In this document: positions 24,935 through 34,100 of the stretch, piece by piece
How positions within the stretch are numbered: the stretch's first letter is position 1
Layout of the letters: each line of letters opens with the position of its first letter
Assembly (NCBI RefSeq): GCF_009649815.1
Contig: NZ_WJIC01000007.1
Span: forward strand, 331,119 to 395,118
From: Nocardia sp. SYP-A9097
GTDB taxonomy: Bacteria; Actinomycetota; Actinomycetes; Mycobacteriales; Mycobacteriaceae
DNA: 64,000 nt
Direction of reading: 5' to 3'
Program-made: the position numbers and the translations under genes
The notes under the pieces: generated by a model
The model's database searches: none
The model's input: the letters and a program-made list of their open reading frames with translations, nothing else
Told to the model about the DNA's origin: nothing

Positions 24935-26497
24935 TTGCTGTTTTCGCGTCGCCGACTGTTGATCGCATCCGCTGTGGGGGCCGCGGCAAGCATGCTCCGC
25001 CTCCCACTCGCGCGGGCCACGGAACCGGCGGTCGTCCGCCCTGCCGATCCCGATTACGCGATGCTGACCCAGCGCGGCTACAACCGCCGCTGGACCGCGC
25101 ACCCACAGCGCATCCATGTGCCGACCACCACCGAGGAGATTCGCGCCGCCGTCGAAACCTGCGTCCGCGACGGCCTGCGCATCGCGGTGCGGTCGGGTGG
25201 GCACGGCTTCGACGACTTCGTCGACAATGACCGGACACAGGCGATCATCGATCTGAATCGGATGGGCGCGGTCCATTGGGACGACACCCACCGCGCCTTC
25301 TCCGTGGACGCCGGTACCCCCCTCGGCGCGCTGTACGAGCGACTGAACGGTTTCGGAGTGACGATTCCGGCGGGCATCTGCAAAGGCGTCGGCGCGGGCG
25401 GGCATATCGCGGGCGGCGGTTACGGCCCGCTGTCCCGGCAACTCGGGCTCATGGTCGACCATCTGTACGGGGTCGAGGTGATCACCGTCGGTAAGGACGG
25501 CGCAGCCACCATCGTGCTCGCCACCAAGGACGGCCCGAATGCCGATCTACTGTGGGCGCACACCGGCGGGGGCGGCGGCAATTTCGGTGTGGTGAGCCGA
25601 TTCCTGTTGCGCTCGCCCGGCTCCGATGGCAGCGATCCCACACGCGCACTGCCGAAATCGCCCGGCAGCATGTTGAATACGCGGCTCATCCTGCCCATGG
25701 CGAACGAGGAGTCGTTCGTTCGCCTGCTCGGCAACTATCTCGCCTTCTTCGAGCAGCACAGCGCGCCGGACGATCGATTCACCGCGCTGTACGCGCCGCT
25801 GATGATCAAACCGGGCATTGTGGACTCCGAGATACTGGTGCTGCTCGATGCGGATCGTCCGGACGCGCACGCCATGTTCGACGAATTCGTCACCGCCATC
25901 TCCGCGGGCGTCGACCCGGCGCTCGTCCAATTACCGCTGCAGCAGGCGTCATACGCCGATACCGTCGCCAATGTCTACTACGCGGCGGGCATGCCCGGCT
26001 TCCGGGTGAAGGCCAAGTCCGCGTACCTGCGCAAGTCGTACACCACCGAGCAGCTGCGAATCCTCTACCGCTACATCGCCGATCCGCGCTTCCTCGGCGA
26101 ATCACAGTTGGAATTCATGCCTTTCGGCGGTGCGACCAATACCGTGGCCGCCGCTGCCACCGCCGCCCCGGCGCGGGACTCGTTCATGAAGATGCTGATT
26201 CACGCCGCCTGGCGGCTGCCCGGCGATGATGAACGATTCGTGACGTGGGCGCGCAAGATGTACCGCGATGTGTACGCCGAAACCGGTGGGGTGCCGGTAC
26301 CGAACGCGGTCAATGGCGGCAGCTATATCAACTATCCGGATCCGGATCTGGCGGATGCGAGCTGGAATACCTCGGGTGTGCCGTGGCACGAGCTCTACTA
26401 CGGTGCGAACTATGCGCGACTGTGCGCGGTCAAGGCGCAATGGGATCCGAATAATGTGTTCCAGCACAGTCTTTCGATCGGCTGGGCGCAGGGGTGA
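24935..26497 (+). CDS. Tat-exported FAD-dependent oxidoreductase, berberine-bridge type
   Basis: 520 aa from TTG 24935, preceded by GGGGGAAG. Twin-arginine signal SRRRLLIASAVG with an ARA-like cleavage region near residue 30, so it is secreted folded with cofactor. The FAD-binding (PCMH) domain has RSGGHGFDD, whose His is a likely covalent FAD anchor, and PAGICKGVGAGGH, whose Cys is a candidate second attachment. The BBE domain lies at the C-terminus (NYPDPDL, WDPNNVFQHSLSI). Family members oxidise sugars or aromatic alkaloids; substrate unknown. Convergent with the next gene. Confidence 0.9.
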   Translation: MLFSRRRLLIASAVGAAASMLRLPLARATEPAVVRPADPDYAMLTQRGYNRRWTAHPQRIHVPTTTEEIRAAVETCVRDGLRIAVRSGGHGFDDFVDNDRTQAIIDLNRMGAVHWDDTHRAFSVDAGTPLGALYERLNGFGVTIPAGICKGVGAGGHIAGGGYGPLSRQLGLMVDHLYGVEVITVGKDGAATIVLATKDGPNADLLWAHTGGGGGNFGVVSRFLLRSPGSDGSDPTRALPKSPGSMLNTRLILPMANEESFVRLLGNYLAFFEQHSAPDDRFTALYAPLMIKPGIVDSEILVLLDADRPDAHAMFDEFVTAISAGVDPALVQLPLQQASYADTVANVYYAAGMPGFRVKAKSAYLRKSYTTEQLRILYRYIADPRFLGESQLEFMPFGGATNTVAAAATAAPARDSFMKMLIHAAWRLPGDDERFVTWARKMYRDVYAETGGVPVPNAVNGGSYINYPDPDLADASWNTSGVPWHELYYGANYARLCAVKAQWDPNNVFQHSLSIGWAQG

Positions 26498-26498
26498 A

Positions 26499-27338
26499 TC
26501 AGGTCAGCGCCAGCACCCGGCAGGGGCCGCCGGTACCGCCCGCATGCTTGGGCGCGCCCACGATCACGCGCGCACCGGCCGGCGGCAGCTGCGCCAGGTT
26601 CGCCAGCATCTCTACCCCGTAGCGGCCCGCGCCGAGAAACGCGGTGTGCGCACCGTAATCCCTGCTCGCGGCCTGATCCAGGCTGAGGGTGTCCACGCCC
26701 GCGCCGACGATATCGCGCTGTGCCACCAGGAATTCGGCGGCGGCCGGGGCGAATCCCGGTGCGTGCGTTCGGCCTTCGCCGTCAAGATTCAAGAACGCGC
26801 CCGGGGTTGCGAGCCGCCGCTCCCAGCCCGAATACATGGCGACAAAGGCGCGCCTTGGAATCCGCCCATGCGCCACCTCCCACGCCTCGATATCCGAAAC
26901 AGTCAGTACCGCATCGGAATCCGTGGCAGCCCGCGCCGAAATATCGATGACAACCAGCGGCGCGACCAAATCCGCCGCCGCGATCCGATCGACGGAGACG
27001 CCGTTGCGATCCCGATGCAGCGGTGCGTCGATATGCGTCCCCGAGTGCTCCCAGTACGCCAACGCGTTCTGCCCGAACCCACCGTTGTCGTGCCAGGCCA
27101 CCGGAACCGTCACGAACCCCGGATTCCCCGGCCACACCGGCAATTCCGCCGACAACGTGTGCGTGAGATCCACCACCGCCCCGGAGCCGACCGGAACCTC
27201 TTGCGCCACAGCGACTCCCGCACCAGAGGCCACGACTGCTCCGGTAGCGCCGGCGAGAGCTCCCAGCCAGGCGCGACGACTGACTCGCGGCGCCCCGGCC
27301 GCCTCATGCGCAACCTGAACGATCCTCGGCGAACACAT
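26499..27338 (-). CDS. Tat-exported cyclase-family (kynurenine formamidase-like) hydrolase
   Basis: 279 aa from ATG 27338, about 10 bases after GGGGGAG. GTG 27347 is possible but sits too close to the ribosome site. Twin-arginine signal SRRAWLGALAG with AVAQE cleavage. The metal-binding motif HSGTHIDAPLH follows WEHSGTH, and a later SxD segment reads GVDTLSLD. Cyclase/KynB-like enzymes hydrolyse amides or lactones using zinc or manganese; an exported member is less common. One base from the FAD oxidoreductase stop (convergent). Confidence 0.85.
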   Translation of the reverse strand: MCSPRIVQVAHEAAGAPRVSRRAWLGALAGATGAVVASGAGVAVAQEVPVGSGAVVDLTHTLSAELPVWPGNPGFVTVPVAWHDNGGFGQNALAYWEHSGTHIDAPLHRDRNGVSVDRIAAADLVAPLVVIDISARAATDSDAVLTVSDIEAWEVAHGRIPRRAFVAMYSGWERRLATPGAFLNLDGEGRTHAPGFAPAAAEFLVAQRDIVGAGVDTLSLDQAASRDYGAHTAFLGAGRYGVEMLANLAQLPPAGARVIVGAPKHAGGTGGPCRVLALT

Positions 27339-27395
27339 CAGTCCCACACTCCCCCGAAAAATCCAGACCGGACCGCCGAATCATATGCCCTCCCG

Positions 27396-27430
27396 CCATC
27401 CCGGCATGTTCTCGGCCGGGATCCACACCT
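27396..27430. repeat. dispersed palindromic repeat, single copy
   Basis: Contains stem ATCCCGGC/GCCGGGAT around a short loop, then CCACACC. Nearly the same 35-base unit occurs twice in inverted orientation at 34678-34815. Behaves like a REP-type intergenic element. Confidence 0.7.
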
Positions 27431-27475
27431 CCTGTGCTCCAGCGGGTTTGGTGGATGAAACCCGCCGGATGCCGG

Positions 27476-27868
27476 TTATGGATCGCAGGCGACATGACTC
27501 ACATCCCTGAAATAACGGGTGGGGAGCGGATGCACGTTCGACCGCTCAACATACTTGTCCGCGTCGACTTCGATGATCCGTCGGGATTCCAACCGTCGCG
27601 CACAGAACACCGGATCGCAATCGCGGTGAATGATCCAGGCTTCCAGCGCCTCAGCAGGATTCATTCCAACGTCATCGTTACGAATATGACAGTCTTCCAA
27701 TCTCTCCGAACGCGGCCCGTCGAATTCCATTTCCGTCACACCTCCTTCGTCACGACCCGACAAGTTCACTTCGGTGCCGACCACCTGGTTCTCGACCAAT
27801 GAATGCTGTGATGCACTCTCCATCACGAATGTGAATACGTACTGTGCGGTCTTTCTTTTCGTGCACAT
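27476..27868 (-). CDS. hypothetical 130-aa protein overlapping an upstream small gene
   Basis: ATG 27868 with an ideal AGGAGG five bases upstream. No family recognised. Polar and acidic, with several Cys and His (EDCHIRND, HRDCDPVFCARR, HVACDP), which could bind metal. The first 119 bases overlap the end of the 71-aa gene at 27750-27965 in another frame. Both have strong ribosome sites, so the overlap looks genuine unless a frameshift is hidden. Adjacent to the divergent XRE/DUF397 pair. Confidence 0.55.
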   Translation of the reverse strand: MCTKRKTAQYVFTFVMESASQHSLVENQVVGTEVNLSGRDEGGVTEMEFDGPRSERLEDCHIRNDDVGMNPAEALEAWIIHRDCDPVFCARRLESRRIIEVDADKYVERSNVHPLPTRYFRDVSHVACDP

Positions 27869-27965
27869 AGCACCTCCTATCCCTGATGTCCTCGACTGCA
27901 CAGAACAGCACAATGGCACCACAGCCGATAATGAGTGCCACCAAAACCCAAGCATCCCAAGACAT
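27750..27965 (-). CDS. 71-aa single-pass membrane protein
   Basis: ATG 27963-27965 with AGGAGG five bases upstream. N-terminal membrane segment AWVLVALIIGCGAIVLFCAV (residues 5-24) followed by a charged cytoplasmic tail (RDRRCYVHEKKDRTVRIHIR). No family recognised. It precedes and overlaps the 130-aa gene by 119 bases. Located head-to-head with the XRE/DUF397 pair, 226 bases apart, so a shared regulatory region is likely. Confidence 0.6.
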   Translation of the reverse strand: MSWDAWVLVALIIGCGAIVLFCAVEDIRDRRCYVHEKKDRTVRIHIRDGECITAFIGREPGGRHRSELVGS

Positions 27966-28111
27966 CTACGCCTCCTAGTGCAATCGGATGAATCCTGGTG
28001 GCGGCCTTACCATTCCGTCATCGCCAGGTGCTATGCGTTAAGTAGACACCAAATTTTGTCGGAAAACTGCTCGGATAGAGCAGAACGTGAAATACGGTTG
28101 AGTGCATGTAG

Positions 28112-28156
28112 CGAGCAGTGCACGCGGCGGGACATGCCCGTCACGGGCACTGCTCG
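28112..28156 (+). promoter_or_regulatory. nested stem-loop with competing arm before the XRE gene
   Basis: CGAGCAGTGC (28112-28121) pairs exactly with 28147-28156; inside it CGGG-ACATG-CCCG (28128-28140) forms a smaller stem. The second outer arm can alternatively pair with GAGCA at 28161-28165 (TGCTC-N5-GAGCA). It lies 24-80 bases before the start codon, so it is either an operator of the XRE protein or a leader switch. Confidence 0.5.
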
Positions 28157-28191
28157 GGACGAGCAATTCATCAGATAGCGAGGGTAAGAAA

Positions 28192-29094
28192 ATGACCGGA
28201 TTGACGGTCTCTCGCATGGATTTCGGCAACTTCATGCGAGAGCTGAGGACACACGCACCCAGACCGTCCGTGCTGGCCGCCGCCACACACATCGGCGTAT
28301 CCCGGCCCGCGGTCGATCGAATGGAGGATGGCTCTCCGACCAGGCTCGGCGACCTACACATCAACGCCCTGCTCGACTTCTACGAACCCGATGCCGAGAC
28401 GCGGGCCAAGGCACTGGAATTGTGGAGGGAGGTCAAGGCCGAGGAGAAGACCGCCAAGGGGCAAGCCGCGGCCAGGGGGATATGGAAGGCGTACAAGGAT
28501 CAGGTTGCGCCCAACACAAGAAAGTTCTTGCGCCTGGAGGGTATTGCCGATCATATGGTTGCCCACCACCCGGTGATCTTCCCGGCGCTCCTTCAGTCAG
28601 CCGACTACCGGCGTGCACTCGATCGCGTGAGCGAGTCGGACTTGTCGCCGGTGGATCTCGAACGGCGCATCGAACTCACTATGAAACGACAAGTGCGGCT
28701 TGACGATCCGAAGTTCAGGCTCGAGGCGTTCCTCAGTGAGGCGGTTCTCCGCAACTGGGTGGGTGACGGCCCGACGATGCAGAAGCAGTTGGACTGGCTG
28801 ACCTCCGTTAGTGAGCGCGACAACGTCAACATTCATCTGGTCCCGTTTACGGCCGGGGTGTATCGGGGATTGACCATGCTGGCGTTCGTATGGCTCGGGT
28901 TTCCCCGGGGCACGAGCGGGAAGACGCTGCCAACGATGGTCTATGCCGAGGGCGCGATAGGTAGCGTCTTCCATGAGCACGATGAAGAGGTGAACCAATA
29001 TCGGCAGGCGATCGACGGCCTACGCGCTGTAGCGTTGGGTGAACAAGGCACCAGAGATCTGGTTATGAAAATCGCGAAGGAGTACGCGGCGTGA
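28192..29094 (+). CDS. XRE regulator with DUF5753
   Basis: 300 aa from ATG 28192 (GAGGG at 28180-28184). N-terminal helix-turn-helix: LAAATHIGVSRPAVDRMEDG. The C-terminal DUF5753 domain starts at about residue 100, with FLRLEGIADHM, FPALLQSADYRRAL and VNIHLVPFTAGVY. This is the WhiJ-like half of the widespread actinobacterial XRE/DUF397 pairs, in which the small partner modulates the DNA-binding protein. The stop overlaps the DUF397 start (GTGA). Confidence 0.92.
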   Translation: MTGLTVSRMDFGNFMRELRTHAPRPSVLAAATHIGVSRPAVDRMEDGSPTRLGDLHINALLDFYEPDAETRAKALELWREVKAEEKTAKGQAAARGIWKAYKDQVAPNTRKFLRLEGIADHMVAHHPVIFPALLQSADYRRALDRVSESDLSPVDLERRIELTMKRQVRLDDPKFRLEAFLSEAVLRNWVGDGPTMQKQLDWLTSVSERDNVNIHLVPFTAGVYRGLTMLAFVWLGFPRGTSGKTLPTMVYAEGAIGSVFHEHDEEVNQYRQAIDGLRAVALGEQGTRDLVMKIAKEYAA

Positions 29095-29282
29095 AGAATC
29101 CGGTCAAGGGCGAGTGGTACAAGTCGAGCCGGAGCGGCAAGCAGTCCGATTGCGTGGAGGTCTTCCACAGCGAGGACATGACCAAGGTCCGCGACACGAA
29201 GGACAACGGCCGCGGCCCGGTCCTCGAGTTTCCTGCCGACACGTGGACGAAGTTCGTCGACAGCCGGGTCTGGGAGAGCTAG
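29091..29282 (+). CDS. DUF397 small protein
   Basis: 63 aa from GTG 29091, overlapping the XRE stop. Family pattern is complete: WYKSSRSGKQSDCVEV, VRDTKDNGRGPVLEF, and TWTKFVDSRV. DUF397 proteins are thought to antagonise or partner the adjacent XRE/DUF5753 protein. A toxin-antitoxin-like interpretation has also been proposed for such pairs. Followed by a complex terminator. Confidence 0.93.
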   Translation: MKNPVKGEWYKSSRSGKQSDCVEVFHSEDMTKVRDTKDNGRGPVLEFPADTWTKFVDSRVWES

Positions 29283-29317
29283 GTCCGGGCGATAGTTGAC
29301 GGTTTCGAGGCACTTCC

Positions 29318-29358
29318 AAAGACTTCTGGAAGTCTTCCAGAAGTCTTCTGGAAGACTT
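29318..29358. terminator. overlapping palindromes between convergent genes
   Basis: Three alternating half-sites. 29319-29332 pairs with 29334-29347 (14 bp), and 29330-29342 pairs with 29346-29358 (13 bp, loop GTC). The two hairpins share the middle arm and exclude each other. Lies between DUF397 and the minus-strand GNAT stop, so it probably ends transcription from both sides. Confidence 0.7.
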
Positions 29359-30115
29359 ACGCAGACCATCGAATTGGTTGCGGCGCAGGCGAAGAGCTCT
29401 GGCCCGGCGCTTGCACCAAGGTCAGTTGCCCGCGCTGGCGGAGGGTGAAGCCGAGGGTTTCGTAGAGGCTGATGGCGGTGGTGTTGTGGGCGACCGCGTG
29501 CAGGAATGGGGTTTCGCCGCGGGCGCGGATGACCGCGCCGACCGCGCGGACCAGGCGCGAAGCGAGGCCGCGGCCGCGGAATTCGGCATCGGTGCAGACC
29601 GCGCTGATCTCGGTCCAGCCGGGCGGGTGCATGCGCTCGCCGGCCATCGCGACCAGGCGGCCGTCCACTCGCAGTCCCAGATAGGTGCCCATCTCGATGG
29701 TTCGGGGCGCGAACGGTCCGGGTTCGGTGCGCGCGATCAGCGCCAGCATGTCCGGCACGTCCGCGGCGGTGAGCACCGTCAACTCCGGATCATGTTCGAC
29801 GCGAAGGCCGGAGCCTTCCATCTGCACCGAGTCGAAGACCTGTAGCTCCGTCCAGCCGGGCGGCAGTTCATGGCCGAACCCGCGCAGCGCGGTACCGCCG
29901 CCCGGGCCGAGCAGCGTGGCGAGGTCGGTCCAGTCCTGGTCGTCGAGGACCGCCGGATGCCCGACGAATCGGGCTACTTCGGGGTCGTAGCGGCCGATTC
30001 GGCCTACCCAGGAGGCGAATTGGGCATGCGGCCCGCGCAGTGACGCCCGCACGGGGTCGTCGAGTGGATGCGCGGCGGTGTCGACTTCGATGGCTGTCCC
30101 GTTGGTGAGCTGCAC
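29357..30115 (-). CDS. GNAT family N-acetyltransferase
   Basis: About 252 aa from GTG 30115; the start is tentative because the frame continues upstream. The C-terminal half is a clear GNAT/FR47-like fold: EISAVCTDAEFRGRGLASRLV holds the acetyl-CoA loop (R-G-x-G-L-A), then FLHAVAHNTTAISLYETLGF. The N-terminal half is a degenerate second domain. Substrate unknown. Its stop codon lies at the edge of the palindromic terminator. Confidence 0.85.
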   Translation of the reverse strand: MQLTNGTAIEVDTAAHPLDDPVRASLRGPHAQFASWVGRIGRYDPEVARFVGHPAVLDDQDWTDLATLLGPGGGTALRGFGHELPPGWTELQVFDSVQMEGSGLRVEHDPELTVLTAADVPDMLALIARTEPGPFAPRTIEMGTYLGLRVDGRLVAMAGERMHPPGWTEISAVCTDAEFRGRGLASRLVRAVGAVIRARGETPFLHAVAHNTTAISLYETLGFTLRQRGQLTLVQAPGQSSSPAPQPIRWSA

Positions 30116-30498
30116 ATCGCCATTCAATTCGCCCCGCCCGCAGGATATTTCCCGGGGCTCGAGCTGATCGCAATTCTTGACTCCGCCGAACCCGCGCAAA
30201 CCAGGTCGATGCGAACGGCGGCACGATCCTCGCCGGCGCCGCAATCGGCTGCCTGGTCGGCATAGTGATAGGAATCTGGTTCTTCCTGGTCGGTGCGATC
30301 GTCGGCTGCGCCATCGGCGCGGCAATCGGCGGCTTCATCGGCGCGGTCGCATCACCACGGGGCTGTAATCACCTGGCCCGGAATGGAATCGGGCCCGCGC
30401 AACCCACCCCACTGCGCGGCCCCGATTCCCTCGGCCAACCCGCCGCTCGGCCTTCCGATGATGCCGCCGAGCCGCCGCGCGTTGTGCGAAAATGCGGC
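30116..30498. other. gap between GNAT and AsnC genes with an orphan hydrophobic frame
   Basis: Contains no complete gene I can support. A strongly hydrophobic glycine-zipper-like frame runs through 30181-30345 on the plus strand (see separate entry). The divergent promoters of the GNAT and AsnC genes should also be here. Confidence 0.5.
30181..30345 (+). pseudogene. remnant of a glycine-zipper membrane protein
   Basis: After a stop at 30178-30180 the frame reads about 50 residues of membrane character, for example LAGAAIGCLVGIVIGIWFF and then GCAIGAAIGGFIGAV. The glycine spacing is that of genuine glycine-zipper proteins rather than noise. There is no plausible start codon before GTG 30265, and no stop separates it from the AsnC gene in the same frame. 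I read it as a decayed gene whose end is lost; a long-leader AsnC fusion is less likely. Confidence 0.4.
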
Positions 30499-30984
30499 AT
30501 GACCATCAAGATCGATGCGCTCGATGCCACGCTGCTCAAGGCGTTGGCGGCGGATCCGCGAGCACCGATTCTGGAGTTGGCGCAGCGATTGCGGATCGCG
30601 CGCAATACGGTGCAGGCGCGGATGAAGCGGCTGGAGTCGTCGGGGGCGGTGCGGGGATATCCACCCTCGGTGGATCTGCAGGCGATCGGGTTCGCGGTGC
30701 ACGCCTTCCTCGGGGTCGAACTCGATCAGAGCAGGATCGACGGGATTGTCGAGGCGCTGCGCGAATTCCCCAATGTGCTCGAGGTGCACGCGACCACCGG
30801 GCGATCGGATCTGCTGGTGCGGATCGCGGCGCAGTCGCAGCAGGATCTACTCGGCATCGTGCAGCGCGTGCACGCCATCCAGGGTGTCCGGCATACCGAA
30901 ACCATGCTGGCCCTTGCCACCCCGATCGAGTACCGCTCACTCCCCCTGGTCGAGCATCTGACGAACCAGCCGCACCCGGCCTGA
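30499..30984 (+). CDS. Lrp/AsnC family regulator
   Basis: 161 aa from ATG 30499. N-terminal HTH: LDATLLKALAADPRAPILEL, AQRLRIARNTVQARMKRLE. C-terminal RAM ligand domain: FLGVELDQ, VLEVHATTGRSDLLVRIAA, and VRHTETMLALAT. Lrp-type proteins sense amino acids. The next three genes are an indolepyruvate oxidoreductase, an amino-acid dehydrogenase and a permease, so it is very probably their regulator. Confidence 0.9.
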   Translation: MTIKIDALDATLLKALAADPRAPILELAQRLRIARNTVQARMKRLESSGAVRGYPPSVDLQAIGFAVHAFLGVELDQSRIDGIVEALREFPNVLEVHATTGRSDLLVRIAAQSQQDLLGIVQRVHAIQGVRHTETMLALATPIEYRSLPLVEHLTNQPHPA

Positions 30985-31070
30985 CACTCCTATTACTCGA
31001 GCAGAATGCTGCGCACGCGGAAGTGTTCCAGATCACTTTTGAGCAGTCTGATCAACTTTCCGCCCATCTG

Positions 31071-31100
31071 TTGACACAGATCACCCCCTGACGGCAGATT
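31071..31100 (+). promoter_or_regulatory. candidate promoter of the oxidoreductase operon
   Basis: TTGACA at 31071-31076 and CAGATT at 31095-31100, 18 bases apart, about 73 bases before the start codon. The -35 is a perfect match; the -10 is poor. GATCA at 31031-31035 and TGATC at 31049-31053 lie just upstream and could be AsnC contacts. Confidence 0.4.
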
Positions 31101-31172
31101 CCGCTGCACCGATTGCTAATGCCTTTCGTTTGCAGCTCACGATCTGGGCTGTGGAAAGTGTGGTGACTGACC

Positions 31173-34100
31173 ATGACCAGCGTTGTCTGCCCCTCCTCAC
31201 AGCAGACCGAACCGGCCGCCCCGTACGACCTCGCCGACCGGTATCGCTCCGGCGCCGGACCGGTCCTGTTGACCGGAGTGCAGGCCATCGCACGGTTACT
31301 GGTCGAACAGCATGTGCGCGATATTCGCGCCGGGCGCCGCGTCGCCACCTTCGTCTCCGGATATCAGGGCAGCCCACTGGGCGGTGTCGACAAAATGCTG
31401 CTCGGCATGCCGAATGTATTGTCCGAGCACGACATCACCTTCGTTCCCGGTCTCAATGAGGAGCTCGCCGCCACCTCGGTATGGGGCAGTCAGGCCGATC
31501 TGCCCGCCGGGCGCGCGACCCATGACGGAGTCATCGGCGTCTGGTACGGCAAGGGCCCCGGCGTGGACCGCGCGACCGATGCCATTCGGCACGCGAATAT
31601 GTACGGGGTCAATGCCCGCGGCGGAGTACTGCTGCTGGTCGGCGATGATCCGGCCTCGAAATCCTCGACCGTGCCCGCCGTGAGTGAGCGATCCCTGGCC
31701 GCCATGGGTGTGCCGGTGCTGTTCCCGCGCAATGCGCAGGAGATCATCACCATGGGCATGGCGGGGGTGGCGTTGTCCCGGGCGTCGGGGTGTGTGGTGG
31801 CCATGAAGATCGTCGCCGATGTAGCGGACGGCGCGTGGACGGTGGATGCCTCGATCGCGGATCTTCCGCTGGTCACTCCCGAATTGCTCTGGGAGGGAAA
31901 ACCTTTCATATACCGGCAGCGGCCTATGGCCGCGCCGACCGACAGCGTGCTCGCCGAAGCCGATCTGTACGGGCCGCGCTGGGCGATGGTCCGCGAATTC
32001 GGCGCGCTGAACGATCTCGATGTCATCGAGGTGAATCCGGCCGACGCCAAGATCGGGATCGCCGCCACCGGAACGACCTTCGACGCGGTGCTGCAGGCAT
32101 TGCTCGACCTCGGGGTCGACGAGACCGTCATGCACCGCGCCGGGATTCGACTATTGCGCATCGGCATGCCGTATCCCGTTGGGGCGCAGCAGGTCACCGA
32201 GTTCGCGCGGGGGCTCGAGCAAATCATCGTGGTGGAGGACAAGACCGCATTCATCGAAACCCAGATCCGCGAAATCCTGTACGGCACAGTCGATGCACCG
32301 CGCATCCTGGGCAAGCAGGACGGGCGCGGGGCACTGCTCATGCCCGCCGACGGCGAGCTGACGCCGGGGCGATTGCTCGGCCCGCTGCGGCGCGTACTGC
32401 GTGATCATGTCGAGCTGAAAAGGGCCGCGCCGCCCGCACTTTCGCTGGAGGTACTCTCCGCCAAGCGGACGCCGTACTTCTGCAGCGGGTGCCCGCACAA
32501 TCGCTCCACCGCTCTGCCCGAGGGTTCGATCGGCGGTGGTGGCATCGGCTGCCACACTCTGGTGACGCTCTCCGGGCGCAGCGACAGCGCGGTCACCGGG
32601 CTCACCCAGATGGGCGGTGAGGGCAGCCAGTGGATCGGGCAGGCGCCGTTCACCGATGTGCCCCATCTGTTCCAGAACATCGGCGACGGAACGTTTTTCC
32701 ACTCCGGGCAGCTGGCCGTGCAGGCCTGTGTGGCGGCGGGGGTGAACATTACCTACAAGCTGCTCTACAACGAGGTCGTCGCCATGACCGGTGCGCAGGA
32801 CGCCATCGGCATCCTGTCCGTCGCGCAACTTACGCACAAGCTCAGCACCGAAGGCGTCAAGCAGATCATCATCTGCGCGGATGAGCCCAAACGGCATGAC
32901 AAGCGGGCGCTGGCAAAGGGCACCGTGCTGTGGCATCGCGACCGGCTGGACGAGGCGCAGCGGACACTGCGCGAAATCAAGGGCGTCACCGTGCTGATCT
33001 ACGACCAGCACTGTGCGGCCGACGCGCGGCGGCAACGCAAGCGCGGCACCCTGCCGGTGCGCAATACGCGGGTCGTGATCAATGAGGCGGTCTGCGAGGG
33101 CTGCGGCGACTGCGGTGTGAAGTCGAATTGCCTCTCCGTACAACCGGTCGAGACCGAGTTCGGGCGCAAGACTCGGATCGATCAGACCTCCTGCAATACC
33201 GATTACAGCTGCTTGGACGGCGACTGCCCGTCCTTCGTGACGGTCGAGGTGACACCGGATACCAAGGGCCGCAAGAAGTCCCGCAAGCAGGCCGAACCGC
33301 CGGCGGTGGCGGATCCCGGCCTCGGCGCACCGCGAGGTACCCAGAATGTGCTGCTCGCCGGAATCGGCGGCACCGGCATCGTGACGGTCAACCAGGTGCT
33401 GGCCACCGCTGCCCTGCGCGCCGGATACGAGGTCGAGAGCCTCGACCAGATCGGCCTGAGTCAGAAGGCCGGGCCGGTTGTCTCGCATCTGCGCTTCTCC
33501 ACCACCGAACTGGAGCCGTCCAACCGGCTCACCCCGGGCAGCGCGGACTGCATTATCGCCATCGACCTGCTGACCGCAGCCGACCCCAAGAACATCCAGT
33601 ACGGAAACCCCTCCGGCACAGTCGCGATCGCCTCCACCAGCCGCACACCCACCGGAGACATGGTGTACGACAAGTCGATCGCCTATCCGGAGACCGGATC
33701 ACTGCTGGATCGCCTTGCCGCGGTGACGGATTCGCTCAACCACTTCGATGCCCTGGCGGCGGCCGAGAAGCTCTTCGGCAATACCGCCGCGGCGAACTTC
33801 CTGATGGTCGGCGCGGCCTTCCAGATGGGTGGACTCCGCCTGCCGGCAGCGGCGATCGAAGAGGCCATCGGCATCAATGGTGTTGCGGTCGCGGCGAATA
33901 TCGCCGCCTTCCGCTGGGGACGCGTGGCCATCGCCGACCCGGCCGCGTTCGCCGCGGCCGTCGAATCGATTGCACCGCAACGCACCCGCGCCACGGTGCC
34001 TGCGGAGCTGCTGAGCGGAACCACCTTCGGCGGTGAGGTACGCCGACTGGTCGAACTGCGTGCCGCCGAACTGGTGCAGTACCAGAACACCAAGATCGCC

